From the NCBI RefSeq assembly GCF_015163715.1, contig NZ_JADDUM010000137.1, positions 21,712 through 85,711 on the forward strand: DNA of 64,000 nucleotides, given 5' to 3'. How positions within the stretch are numbered: position 1 is the stretch's first letter; each line of letters starts with the position of its first letter. Source of the stretch: Pseudomonas cyclaminis (GTDB lineage: Bacteria > Pseudomonadota > Gammaproteobacteria > Pseudomonadales > Pseudomonadaceae). Shown here one piece after another: positions 36,862 through 44,549 of this stretch. A program made the position numbers and the translations under genes. The notes beneath the pieces are model-generated. The model was not told the DNA's origin. It saw only the letters and a program-made list of their open reading frames with translations, and searched no databases.

Positions 36862-36946
36862 ATTGTCGACACCTTTAAAAGCAATGTGGCAAAAACTAGC
36901 TAATCGGACCTGCATAGTCAAAGAATAAATCCACATTGTCGACAAT
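36862..36946. promoter_or_regulatory. prp operator region: ATTGTCGAC palindromes
   Basis: A perfect 12-bp palindrome ATTGTCGACAAT lies at 36935-36946 and a near copy ATTGTCGACA at 36862-36871, immediately upstream of the GntR start. Spacing is 73 bp. The form matches FCD-GntR operators (TTGTNNACAA-like), so both are candidate binding sites of the adjacent regulator. Confidence 0.65.
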
Positions 36947-37133
36947 CGTCTAATAACCACCGCCACCCTCTATTGAGGCATGGCCGCCTGCCAGCGCTGG
37001 CGCCAAAAAAGCATCATGTTAGAATGCCCGCCGAATTTGCCTGACATCATTGGATGAAACGGCGCACGAGGGAGCTTGCGCAGTAATGCCAGTCGCCTTG
37101 AATTGAACATCGCACTGCATCGCCTCAGGATCT

Positions 37134-37667
37134 ATGAGACTCAAGCCCTTTTCCCTGTTTTGCCTACTGTTCGTACCGGGCCTTGGCGTTGCCGCCGAGA
37201 AGACTGTGTATGGCCTCAACGAATACGCCCAATTGGCTGGCATTGATCTGGAAGTCGCCGCCAAGCTGGACACCGGTGCCAAGACCGCGTCCCTCAGCGC
37301 CCGCGACATCAAGCGCTTCAAGCGCAACGGCGAATCCTGGGTTCGCTTCTACCTGGCGATCGACACCGCCCATTCCCATCCCATCGAACGTCCCCTGGCC
37401 CGCGTCAGCAAGATCAAGCGCCGTGCCGGCGATTACGACCCCGATGAGGACAAGAACTACACCGCCCGTCCAGTGATTGCCCTGGATATCTGCATGGGCA
37501 CCGCTTTACGCAGCATCGAAGTGAACTTGACTGACCGCAGCGCATTCCAATACCCGCTGCTGATCGGCTCCGAAGCGTTGAAACGCTTTGATGCGCTGGT
37601 CGACCCCAGTCTTAAATACGCAGCAGGCAAACCCGCCTGCGCCGCCGACGCTCATACCGCCGAGTAA
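37134..37667 (+). CDS. Secreted ATP-dependent zinc protease-like protein (RimK-associated)
   Basis: A 177-residue protein with signal peptide MRLKPFSLFCLLFVPGLGVAA and a retropepsin-like zinc protease domain: LNEYAQLAGIDLEVAAKLDTGAKTASLSA, where DTGAKTASL matches the aspartic-protease-like active loop, and RPVIALDICMG and LIGSEALKRFDALVDPS. It is five bases upstream of the next gene and forms a three-gene set with an inactive-transglutaminase membrane protein and an ATP-grasp ligase. Such sets have been predicted to make and trim peptide-like modifications and have been tied to osmotic stress in Pseudomonas; the activity here is unproven. Confidence 0.82.
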   Translation: MRLKPFSLFCLLFVPGLGVAAEKTVYGLNEYAQLAGIDLEVAAKLDTGAKTASLSARDIKRFKRNGESWVRFYLAIDTAHSHPIERPLARVSKIKRRAGDYDPDEDKNYTARPVIALDICMGTALRSIEVNLTDRSAFQYPLLIGSEALKRFDALVDPSLKYAAGKPACAADAHTAE

Positions 37668-37672
37668 ACCGA

Positions 37673-39205
37673 ATGCGCTCTCTTACCCTGCACCTGAAAA
37701 TCCTGATCGCCATCCTGGTGGTGCTGGGTATTTCGGTCACCACCTACCAGATCTTCGTGCTGGGCATTCCTGTCACCGAGGACGCCACTGACGACTTGTG
37801 GAACATCGACGCCAAGGTCGAGTTCGTCGCCAACCCGAAGGACCCGGTGAAGATCCAGATGTTCGTGCCGCCGTTGAGCCGCGACTTTGTCAGCCTCAAT
37901 GAGAGTTTTATCTCGAATAATTACGGGGTGAGCGTCAACCGTATCGACGGCAACCGTAAGGTCACCTGGTCTGCACGCCGGGCCAAGGGCAACCAGACCC
38001 TGTATTACCGCCTGGTACTCACCAAGCGTTACAGCGGCGAAAAAACCAAGATCAAGGGCCCGACTTTCCGCGACAGCATCGCCGTGGAGGGTCCGGAAAA
38101 GATCGCCGCCGAAGCCCTGCTGGCGCCGATCCGCCAGCACTCGGCCGACGTCGAAACCTTTATTACCGAAGCAATCAAGCGCACCAACAACCTCAACGAC
38201 GACAATGTGAAGCTGCTGCTGGCTGGCGACCCTTCCGTACCGCACAAGGCCAAGATCGTCGAGTTGCTGCTGTCCATCGCCCATGTGCCGGTGGAAAAAG
38301 TCCACACCATCCGCCTGGTCGCCGACCAGCCGCAAACCCCGGAGCTGTGGCTGCGCAGCTTCAATGGCAATGACTGGCTGTACTTCAATCCGGAAACCGG
38401 CGAACAGGGCCTGCCCACCGACCGCCTGCTGTGGTGGACCGGCGATGAAAACCTGATCACGGTGGACGGCGGCAAGAAAGCCATGGTGACGTTCAGCCTG
38501 AACAACAGCGAAATGAACGCGATTCGCCTGGCCAAGCTGACCGACGAGAACACCGACGCCAACTTCCTCGAATACTCGCTGTATGGCCTGCCGCTGCAAA
38601 CCCAGCAGACCTTCATGATCATGGTGATGATCCCGATTGGCGTGCTGGTGATCCTGATCCTGCGCAACCTGATCGGCCTGCAGACCCTGGGCACGTTCAC
38701 GCCGGTGCTGATTGCCCTGGCGTTCCGCGAAACGCAGCTGGGATTCGGGATTGTGCTGTTTACGATCATCACGGCGTTGGGGCTGTCGTTGCGGTCCTAC
38801 CTGGAACATTTGAAGTTGCAGATGCTGCCGAGACTGTCGGTGGTGCTGACGTTCGTGGTGGTGCTCATCGCAGCCATCAGCCTGTTCAGCCATAAACTGG
38901 GACTGGAACGCGGGCTGTCGGTGGCGCTGTTCCCGATGGTGATCCTGACCATGACCATCGAACGCCTGTCGATCACCTGGGAAGAGCGCGGTGCCAATCA
39001 TGCGTTGAAAGTAGCGATTGGTACGTTGTTCGCTGCGTCCCTGGCGCACTTGATCATGAGCGTGCCGGAGTTGGTGTACTTCGTGTTCACCTTCCCGGCG
39101 ATCCTTTTGATCCTGGTGGGCTTCATGCTGGCCATGGGGCGTTATCGCGGCTACCGCCTGACCGAGCTGGTACGTTTCAAGGCGTTCTTGAAGGCTGACT
39201 CGTAA
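37673..39205 (+). CDS. Inactive transglutaminase fused to 7 TM helices (UUP1 family)
   Basis: A 510-residue inner-membrane protein. A signal-anchor helix (LKILIAILVVLGISVTTYQIF) is followed by a periplasmic domain to about residue 300 that resembles a transglutaminase fold without an obvious Cys-His-Asp triad. Then come seven C-terminal helices (FMIMVMIPIGVLVILILRNL, TFTPVLIALAF, FGIVLFTIITALGLSL, LPRLSVVLTFVVVLIAAISL). The stop shares its last base with the next start (ATAATG-like overlap at 39205). Works presumably with the protease and ligase on either side. Confidence 0.85.
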   Translation: MRSLTLHLKILIAILVVLGISVTTYQIFVLGIPVTEDATDDLWNIDAKVEFVANPKDPVKIQMFVPPLSRDFVSLNESFISNNYGVSVNRIDGNRKVTWSARRAKGNQTLYYRLVLTKRYSGEKTKIKGPTFRDSIAVEGPEKIAAEALLAPIRQHSADVETFITEAIKRTNNLNDDNVKLLLAGDPSVPHKAKIVELLLSIAHVPVEKVHTIRLVADQPQTPELWLRSFNGNDWLYFNPETGEQGLPTDRLLWWTGDENLITVDGGKKAMVTFSLNNSEMNAIRLAKLTDENTDANFLEYSLYGLPLQTQQTFMIMVMIPIGVLVILILRNLIGLQTLGTFTPVLIALAFRETQLGFGIVLFTIITALGLSLRSYLEHLKLQMLPRLSVVLTFVVVLIAAISLFSHKLGLERGLSVALFPMVILTMTIERLSITWEERGANHALKVAIGTLFAASLAHLIMSVPELVYFVFTFPAILLILVGFMLAMGRYRGYRLTELVRFKAFLKADS

Positions 39206-40191
39206 TGTTCGGCTTCTGGAAGACCTGGAAGGCCCTGGAAGCGCGGGGGATCATGGGCATCAACCGGCGCAATGCCGACTACGTGCTCAAGTACAACAAG
39301 CGCAGCCTTTACCCGATCGTGGATGACAAGATCATCACCAAGGAACGGGCGATCGCTGCCGGCATCCACGTGCCGGAAATGTACGGAGTGATCTCGACCG
39401 AAAAGGAAATCGACAAGCTCGATGAAATTATCGGCGGGCGCAGCGACTTCGTGATCAAGCCGGCCCAAGGCGCGGGCGGCGACGGCATTCTCGTGGTAGC
39501 CGACCGTTTTGAAGGGCGCTATCGCACGGTGTCCGGCAAGATCATCAGCCATGAGGAAATCGAGCATCAGATTTCCAGCATCCTCACCGGCCTGTACTCC
39601 TTGGGCGGTCACCGCGACCGTGCATTGATCGAGTACCGCGTGGTGCCCGACCAGATCTTCAAGAGCATCAGTTACGAAGGCGTGCCGGATATCCGCATCA
39701 TTGTGCTGATGGGCTACCCGGTGATGGCCATGTTGCGTTTGCCGACCCGTCAGTCCGGCGGCAAGGCCAACCTGCACCAGGGCGCGATTGGCGTCGGTGT
39801 GGACCTGGCCACCGGCCTGACCCTGCGCGGCACCTGGCTGAACAACATCATCACCAAACACCCCGATACCACCAATGCGGTGGATGGCGTGCAACTGCCC
39901 AACTGGGACGGTTTCATGAAGCTCGCGGCCGGCTGCTACGAGCTGTGCGGGCTGGGTTACATCGGTGTGGACATGGTGCTGGACCAGGAAAAAGGCCCGC
40001 TGATCCTGGAGTTGAATGCGCGGCCAGGTCTGAACATCCAGATTGCCAACGACTGCGGGCTGACCTTGCGCACCCACGCGGTAGAGGCGCGACTGGAAGA
40101 ACTGAAAGCCGCCGGCGTGACGGAAACTCCGGAAGAGCGAGTCAAGTTCGTGCAGGAAATGTTTGGGCATATTCCCCCTGTAGAGGGCTGA
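39205..40191 (+). CDS. Alpha-L-glutamate ligase-like ATP-grasp protein (RimK type)
   Basis: A 328-residue ATP-grasp amidoligase-like protein: GIMGINRRNADYVLKYNKRSLYP at the N-terminus, FVIKPAQGAGGDGILVV as ATP-binding loop near residue 87, and GYIGVDMVLDQEKGPLILELNARPGLNIQIAN with the metal-binding Glu and Asn. Expected to form an amide bond between a carboxylate and an amino acid such as glutamate. It is translated from the base where the 7TM gene ends, so the trio is one operon. Substrate unknown. Confidence 0.87.
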   Translation: MFGFWKTWKALEARGIMGINRRNADYVLKYNKRSLYPIVDDKIITKERAIAAGIHVPEMYGVISTEKEIDKLDEIIGGRSDFVIKPAQGAGGDGILVVADRFEGRYRTVSGKIISHEEIEHQISSILTGLYSLGGHRDRALIEYRVVPDQIFKSISYEGVPDIRIIVLMGYPVMAMLRLPTRQSGGKANLHQGAIGVGVDLATGLTLRGTWLNNIITKHPDTTNAVDGVQLPNWDGFMKLAAGCYELCGLGYIGVDMVLDQEKGPLILELNARPGLNIQIANDCGLTLRTHAVEARLEELKAAGVTETPEERVKFVQEMFGHIPPVEG

Positions 40192-40221
40192 TCCAGCCTT
40201 CAATCTGTCTATCCCCGACAT

Positions 40222-40256
40222 CCCCCCTAGGAGCAAATCCTACGGGGGACTACAAT
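40222..40256 (+). promoter_or_regulatory. Hairpin and TACAAT box upstream of pabB
   Basis: CCCCC-TAGGA (40222-40231) pairs with TCCTA-C-GGGGG (40238-40248), followed by TACAAT at 40251-40256, which resembles a -10 element about 35 bp before the pabB ATG. No T-run follows the stem, so it is not a typical terminator. Role uncertain. Confidence 0.35.
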
Positions 40257-40289
40257 CCCCTCCCCCGCGCTTGGCTGATCCACCCTCGC

Positions 40290-41633
40290 ATGTCGACCTG
40301 TTCAGTACACCCGCTGCCCTACCGGGCCAACCCCGCCGAGTATTTTGCGGCGATTCGCCATGCCCCAGGCGCGGTGCTGCTCGACAGCGGTCGACCGGCT
40401 GCCGAACGCGGTCGTTATGACCTGCTCAGCGCCTGGCCTGAGGCGACCCTGACGGTGGATCCTGACGAAAGCGGCAGCCGCTTCCTACAGCGGTTACGGA
40501 AAAACCTTTTACAGCTGGGTGAGGCGAGATTGCCCGACGGCTATGAGTTGCCGTTTGCCGGCGGCCTTATCGGCTACCTGAGCTACGACTTTGGCCGACA
40601 CTTGGAACAGCTGCCCCACCTGGCCGTGGATGATTTACATCTGCCGGATGCGCGTTTCGGGCTGTATGCCTGGGCGCTGATAAGTGATCACCTGGCGCAG
40701 ACCAGCCAACTGGTATTTCACCCGGCGCTGGCCGATAGCGAACGGCAGCGGCTGATCACCTTGTTCAGCGGTGATGTTGCCGCCGCCCCTGCAAGCTTCA
40801 CATTGCAGGGCCCCATGGCACCGGATCTCAGCGTCGAGGCCTATCGCCTGGCCATTGAACGCATCCAGGACTACATCCAGGCTGGCGACTGCTATCAAGT
40901 CAACTTCGCCCAGCGTTTTCGCGCACCGTGCAGCGGTGATCCGTGGGTCGCCTATTGCGCCTTGCGCGAAGCCTGCCCGACGCCCTTCTCCGGGTTCCAG
41001 AGCCTGCCGGACGACGGCGCGGTGCTCAGCCTGTCGCCCGAGCGTTTCGTGCGTATCAGCGAACGCCAGGTCGAAACCCGCCCGATCAAAGGCACCCGCC
41101 CCCGCGGAGCCACGCCTGAAGAAGACGCCGCCCACGCCACCGAACTGCTGGCCAGCCCCAAGGATCGCGCCGAAAACCTGATGATCGTCGACCTGCTGCG
41201 CAATGACCTGGGACGCAGTTGCCGCACCGGCTCGGTCAGCGTGCCGGAGCTGTTCAGCCTGGAAAGCTACCCCAACGTGCACCACCTGGTGAGCAGCGTG
41301 ATCGGCGAACTGGCCGACGACAAAGACGCCCTCGACCTGATCGCCGGCAGCTTTCCCGGCGGCTCCATCACCGGCGCGCCGAAGATTCGCGCCATGCAGA
41401 TCATCGACGAACTTGAACCGACCCGACGCGGTTTGTACTGCGGTTCGCTGGTGTACCTGGACGTGCGCGGCGAGATGGACAGTTCCATCGCCATCCGCAG
41501 TTTGCTGGTCAAGGATGGCCAGGTGTGCTGCTGGGGCGGCGGCGGGATCGTGGCGGATTCTGAATGGGAGGCGGAGTATCAGGAGTCGCTGACGAAGGTG
41601 CGGGTTTTGTTACACACTTTGGAAAGCCTGTAG
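40290..41633 (+). CDS. pabB: Aminodeoxychorismate synthase component I
   Basis: Converts chorismate and ammonia (from PabA) to 4-amino-4-deoxychorismate for folate. The 447-residue protein has the anthranilate-synthase-I N-terminal part (GRYDLLSAWPEATL, FAGGLIGYLSYDFGR) and the chorismate-binding domain with QAGDCYQVNFAQRF, RPIKGTRPRG, DRAENLMIVDLLRNDLGR and GSITGAPKIRAMQIIDELE. PIKGT carries the lysine typical of PabB rather than TrpE. A longer open frame overlaps the ligase gene and is not coding; the ATG at 40290 is used. Confidence 0.94.
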   Translation: MSTCSVHPLPYRANPAEYFAAIRHAPGAVLLDSGRPAAERGRYDLLSAWPEATLTVDPDESGSRFLQRLRKNLLQLGEARLPDGYELPFAGGLIGYLSYDFGRHLEQLPHLAVDDLHLPDARFGLYAWALISDHLAQTSQLVFHPALADSERQRLITLFSGDVAAAPASFTLQGPMAPDLSVEAYRLAIERIQDYIQAGDCYQVNFAQRFRAPCSGDPWVAYCALREACPTPFSGFQSLPDDGAVLSLSPERFVRISERQVETRPIKGTRPRGATPEEDAAHATELLASPKDRAENLMIVDLLRNDLGRSCRTGSVSVPELFSLESYPNVHHLVSSVIGELADDKDALDLIAGSFPGGSITGAPKIRAMQIIDELEPTRRGLYCGSLVYLDVRGEMDSSIAIRSLLVKDGQVCCWGGGGIVADSEWEAEYQESLTKVRVLLHTLESL

Positions 41634-41837
41634 TACACAGCTACTTCCTGGCACGTGGGCGCAACGTCCACCTGCAGAAAAAGCCTGAATCAGAAACGCT
41701 GTGGACGAGGTATGAGCCGGAGGATAGCGTCCAGCTCCGACCGTCCAACCGCCACCTGTGAAGGATCACATGAAGCGACTGCCTATTCGTCAGGAATTAT
41801 TTCCGAGATTGCATCTCCACGCCACCACACCTAATAT

Positions 41838-41852
41838 CTCCCAAAATGGGAG
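41838..41852 (+). promoter_or_regulatory. CTCCC-AAAAT-GGGAG hairpin covering the higB ribosome-binding site
   Basis: A perfect 5-bp inverted repeat whose 3' arm GGGAG (41848-41852) is the Shine-Dalgarno of higB (ATG 41862). It could mask the site in RNA or serve as a DNA operator for the HigA antitoxin. Confidence 0.5.
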
Positions 41853-41861
41853 GGCACAACG

Positions 41862-42164
41862 ATGCGGGTAATCGCCCTCTCCACCTTACGAATATTCTGG
41901 GAAAGCCATCCTATGTATGGCGATGCCAGAACGCCGCTGGTCGAGCTCTATCGCCATATGGAGAGGACCACTTATCCCACGCCACAAGCACTGAAGGCAG
42001 AGCTCAGGACAGCGAGCATTCTCAAAGGCGGCAGGGTTGTATTCAACGTCGGCGGCAACAAGTATCGAGTGATCATGGCGATCGATTATCAGCGACAACT
42101 TGGGTTCATCCGTTTCGTGGGGACCCACGCGCAGTACGACCAGATCAATGCGGAGACCGTGTAA
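41862..42164 (+). CDS. higB: HigB-type mRNA interferase toxin
   Basis: A 100-residue RelE-superfamily toxin of the HigB subgroup: MRVIALSTLRIFWESHP, RTPLVELYRHMERTTYPTPQALKAE, FNVGGNKYRVIMAIDYQRQLGFIRFVGTHAQYDQI. The basic and aromatic residues of the last segment are typical of ribosome-dependent mRNA cleavage. Toxin-first order and a stop sharing one base with the antitoxin ATG are typical for higBA. Confidence 0.9.
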   Translation: MRVIALSTLRIFWESHPMYGDARTPLVELYRHMERTTYPTPQALKAELRTASILKGGRVVFNVGGNKYRVIMAIDYQRQLGFIRFVGTHAQYDQINAETV

Positions 42165-42520
42165 TGAACATCAAACCCATACATTCCCAGGAAGACCTGA
42201 CGGCTGCGCTCGCAAGGGTGGAGCAGCTCTGGGGAGCGGACATCGGCTCGCCAGAGGGTGACGAGCTGGAGATTCTTGCCGTACTCATTGAAAAGTACGA
42301 AGCGGAACATTTTCCAATGCCCCCTTCGGATCCGGTGGAAGCCATTCGGTTTCGCATGGAGCAGCTCGGCATGACGGCGCGCGACCTGGAGCCATTCATC
42401 GGCACCAGCGGGCGAGTGTCAGAGGTGTTGAACCATAAGCGCAAGCTCAGCCTGTCGATGATCAAGCGGCTGCATGAAGGCTTGAGTATTCCTTATGAGC
42501 GATTGCTGGCAGAGGGATAA
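42164..42520 (+). CDS. higA: HigA-type helix-turn-helix antitoxin
   Basis: A 118-residue antitoxin. The N-terminal 60 residues (HSQEDLTAALARVEQLWG, GDELEILAVLIEKYEAEHFP) are the toxin-binding part. The C-terminal Xre-type helix-turn-helix follows (FRMEQLGMTARDLEPFIGTSGRVSEVLNHKRKLSLSMIKRLHEGL), which would repress the pair. The ATG is at 42164, overlapping the higB stop. Confidence 0.9.
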   Translation: MNIKPIHSQEDLTAALARVEQLWGADIGSPEGDELEILAVLIEKYEAEHFPMPPSDPVEAIRFRMEQLGMTARDLEPFIGTSGRVSEVLNHKRKLSLSMIKRLHEGLSIPYERLLAEG

Positions 42521-42539
42521 GCGATGGCAGGGCCGGGCC

Positions 42540-42613
42540 TATCGGGGGCAAGCCCTCTCCCACATTTGAAATGTATTCACAGATCAAAGTGTGGGAGGGG
42601 CTTGCCCCCGATA
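42540..42613. repeat. Inverted REP doublet between higA and thrH
   Basis: TATCGGGGGCAAGCCCTCTCC at 42540-42560 and its near reverse complement at 42588-42613 flank a 25-bp A/T-rich centre; each arm also carries the GTGGGAGGG/CCCTCTCCCAC core. It is a BIME-like long palindrome between convergent genes. Confidence 0.88.
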
Positions 42614-42637
42614 GAGCCATCAGCATCACAAAATGAC

Positions 42638-43255
42638 TTACAGGCTCAACTGCCGATTCGACGCCTTGATAAACTCTTTCTTCAGATCCTCAAACGTATG
42701 CACCGCCGGAAACTGCGGAAACTCACGGATTACATTTTCCGGCGCATGGAACAGAATCCCACGGTCGGCTTCACCCAGCATGGTGGTGTCGTTGTAGGAA
42801 TCGCCGGCGGCGATCACACGGTAGTAGAGCGTCTTGAAGGCCAATACCGACTGGCGCTTGGGGTCTTTCTGGCGCAGTTGGTAGCTCACCACGCGGTCGG
42901 TTTCATCGGTGATCAGGCGGTGGCACAGCAGCGTCGGGAAACCCAGTTGACGCATCAGCGGTTGGGAGAATTCGTAGAAGGTGTCGGACAGGATCACCAC
43001 CTGGAAACGCTCGCGCAACCAGTTGACGAACTCGATGGCGCCGTCCAGTGGCTTGAGCGTGGCGATCACGGCCTGGATGTCGGCGAGCTTGAGGCCGTGT
43101 TCGTCGAGGATACGCAGACGTTGCTGCATCAGCACGTCGTAGTCGGGAATGTCCCGGGTGGTGGCCCGCAGCGATTCAATACCGGTTTTTTCGGCGAAGG
43201 CGATCCAGATTTCCGGAACCAGCACCCCTTCCAGGTCAAGACAGGCAATTTCCAC
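42638..43255 (-). CDS. thrH: Phosphoserine phosphatase / homoserine phosphotransferase ThrH
   Basis: A 205-residue HAD-family enzyme that dephosphorylates phosphoserine and can pass phosphate to homoserine. Motif I is LDLEGVLVPE (DxE variant typical of ThrH), motif II is VILSDTF, the lysine motif lies in RQKDPKRQ, and motif III is AAGDSYNDTTMLGEAD. Length matches P. aeruginosa ThrH. It is transcribed away from cysH, with a short divergent gap. Confidence 0.94.
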   Translation of the reverse strand: MEIACLDLEGVLVPEIWIAFAEKTGIESLRATTRDIPDYDVLMQQRLRILDEHGLKLADIQAVIATLKPLDGAIEFVNWLRERFQVVILSDTFYEFSQPLMRQLGFPTLLCHRLITDETDRVVSYQLRQKDPKRQSVLAFKTLYYRVIAAGDSYNDTTMLGEADRGILFHAPENVIREFPQFPAVHTFEDLKKEFIKASNRQLSL

Positions 43256-43406
43256 AAGACACTCCTATTGGATGTTGTTGGTTGAGCGAGCAAAAGGACT
43301 GCCGAACTCTAGCGATTCAAGCTCCCCGCCGCAACGCAGAGCGGATTTTGATACCATCGCTCCCCTATAGAGCGCTCAGCGCCACTGACCTGTAGGAACC
43401 GTCCTG

Positions 43407-44141
43407 ATGAACCAAGCCTTCGATGTCGCTGAACTCGCCGCGACTTACGCCAACAAATCCGCCCAGGACATTCTCAAACTGGCGTTCAGCCAGTTCGGCG
43501 ATGACCTGTGGATCTCCTTCAGCGGCGCCGAGGACGTGGTGCTGGTGGACATGGCCTGGAAGCTGAACAAGAACGTCAAGGTGTTCAGCCTCGACACCGG
43601 CCGCCTGCACCCGGAGACCTACCGGTTTATCGAGCAGGTGCGTGACTTCTACAAGATCGATATCGAACTGATCTCGCCGGACCAGAGCAAACTGGAACCC
43701 TTCGTCAAGGAAAAGGGCCTGTTCAGCTTCTATAAGGACGGCCATGGCGAATGCTGTGGCGTGCGCAAGATCGAGCCGCTCCGCCGCAAGCTGTCTGGCG
43801 TGAGTGCCTGGGCCACCGGCCAACGCCGTGACCAGAGCCCAGGCACGCGCAGCCAGGTGGCGGCGCTGGAGATCGATACCGCCTTCTCCACCCCGGAACG
43901 TACCCTGTACAAGTTCAACCCGCTGGCGCAGATGAGCAGCGAAGAGATCTGGGGCTACATCCGCATGCTGGAATTGCCGTACAACAGCCTGCATGAGCGT
44001 GGGTTTATCAGCATCGGCTGCGAGCCATGCACCCGGCCTGTGCTGCCGAACCAGCATGAGCGAGAGGGTCGCTGGTGGTGGGAAGAGGCCACGCAGAAGG
44101 AGTGCGGGCTGCATGCGGGGAATATCATCAGCAAAGCCTGA
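43407..44141 (+). CDS. cysH: Adenylyl-sulfate (APS/PAPS) reductase, 4Fe-4S type
   Basis: Reduces activated sulfate to sulfite in assimilation. The 244-residue protein has [17 protein letters not shown] (PP-loop), the paired cysteines [15 protein letters not shown] near residue 115, GCEPCTRPV near 208 and a C-terminal ECGLH cysteine. The CC and CxxC pairs ligate a 4Fe-4S cluster and mark an APS-type reductase, as in other pseudomonads. Supplies reduced sulfur for cysteine synthesis. Confidence 0.95.
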   Translation: MNQAFDVAELAATYANKSAQDILKLAFSQFGDDLWISFSGAEDVVLVDMAWKLNKNVKVFSLDTGRLHPETYRFIEQVRDFYKIDIELISPDQSKLEPFVKEKGLFSFYKDGHGECCGVRKIEPLRRKLSGVSAWATGQRRDQSPGTRSQVAALEIDTAFSTPERTLYKFNPLAQMSSEEIWGYIRMLELPYNSLHERGFISIGCEPCTRPVLPNQHEREGRWWWEEATQKECGLHAGNIISKA

Positions 44142-44157
44142 AGGTGACCCCGGTAAA

Positions 44158-44190
44158 AAATGTGGGAGGGGCAAGCCCCCTCCCACATTT
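44158..44190. repeat. REP palindrome downstream of cysH
   Basis: AAATGTGGGAGGGGC-AA-GCCCCCTCCCACATTT, nearly perfect inverted repeat 17 bp after the cysH stop. Confidence 0.9.
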
Positions 44191-44549
44191 TGTTTTGTGT
44201 TGAGCACTAGAGATGTACACACACATGTAACCATCGGTGCCATTTATGTGTGCAATCTGCCTTTACCCGCACCATAACGTAACACCCTCCTCCGCTTATC
44301 GATCGCCCCGGTGAATCCACCGCTTGCAACCCAAAAATAAATAGCTGTTCAAACGGTCAATTTATATCTCTTTAAATTCAGCTATTTATTTAACTGACCT
44401 ATAAAAACGAAATTACCCACGATTTTCATAGATCGAAAACTGGCACGCATGTGGCTTAAGGTGAAATGTGCTTTGTATACAATAAATACAAAACCTACAT
44501 ACACTTTGCCATCTGCGGTTTTCCAGCAGATGTGCTGGAGCCTGCCGGA
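44191..44549 (+). promoter_or_regulatory. A/T-rich promoter region of the NCS1 permease, with TTGTATACAA palindrome
   Basis: About 360 bp without a gene. The last 200 bp are clearly A/T-rich. A perfect 10-bp palindrome TTGTATACAA at 44473-44482, 68 bp before the permease ATG, is a candidate GntR-type operator. A second symmetric motif, GTACACACACATGTAAC, lies at about 44215. Confidence 0.5.

Noticed and set aside
39945..40289. Upstream extension of the pabB frame
   Set aside because: Overlaps the ligase gene in another frame and lacks similarity to PabB; the ATG at 40290 begins the conserved protein.
42540..42613. Repeats considered as a CRISPR array
   Set aside because: Only two inverted arms, no regular spacers, no cas genes; it is a REP doublet.
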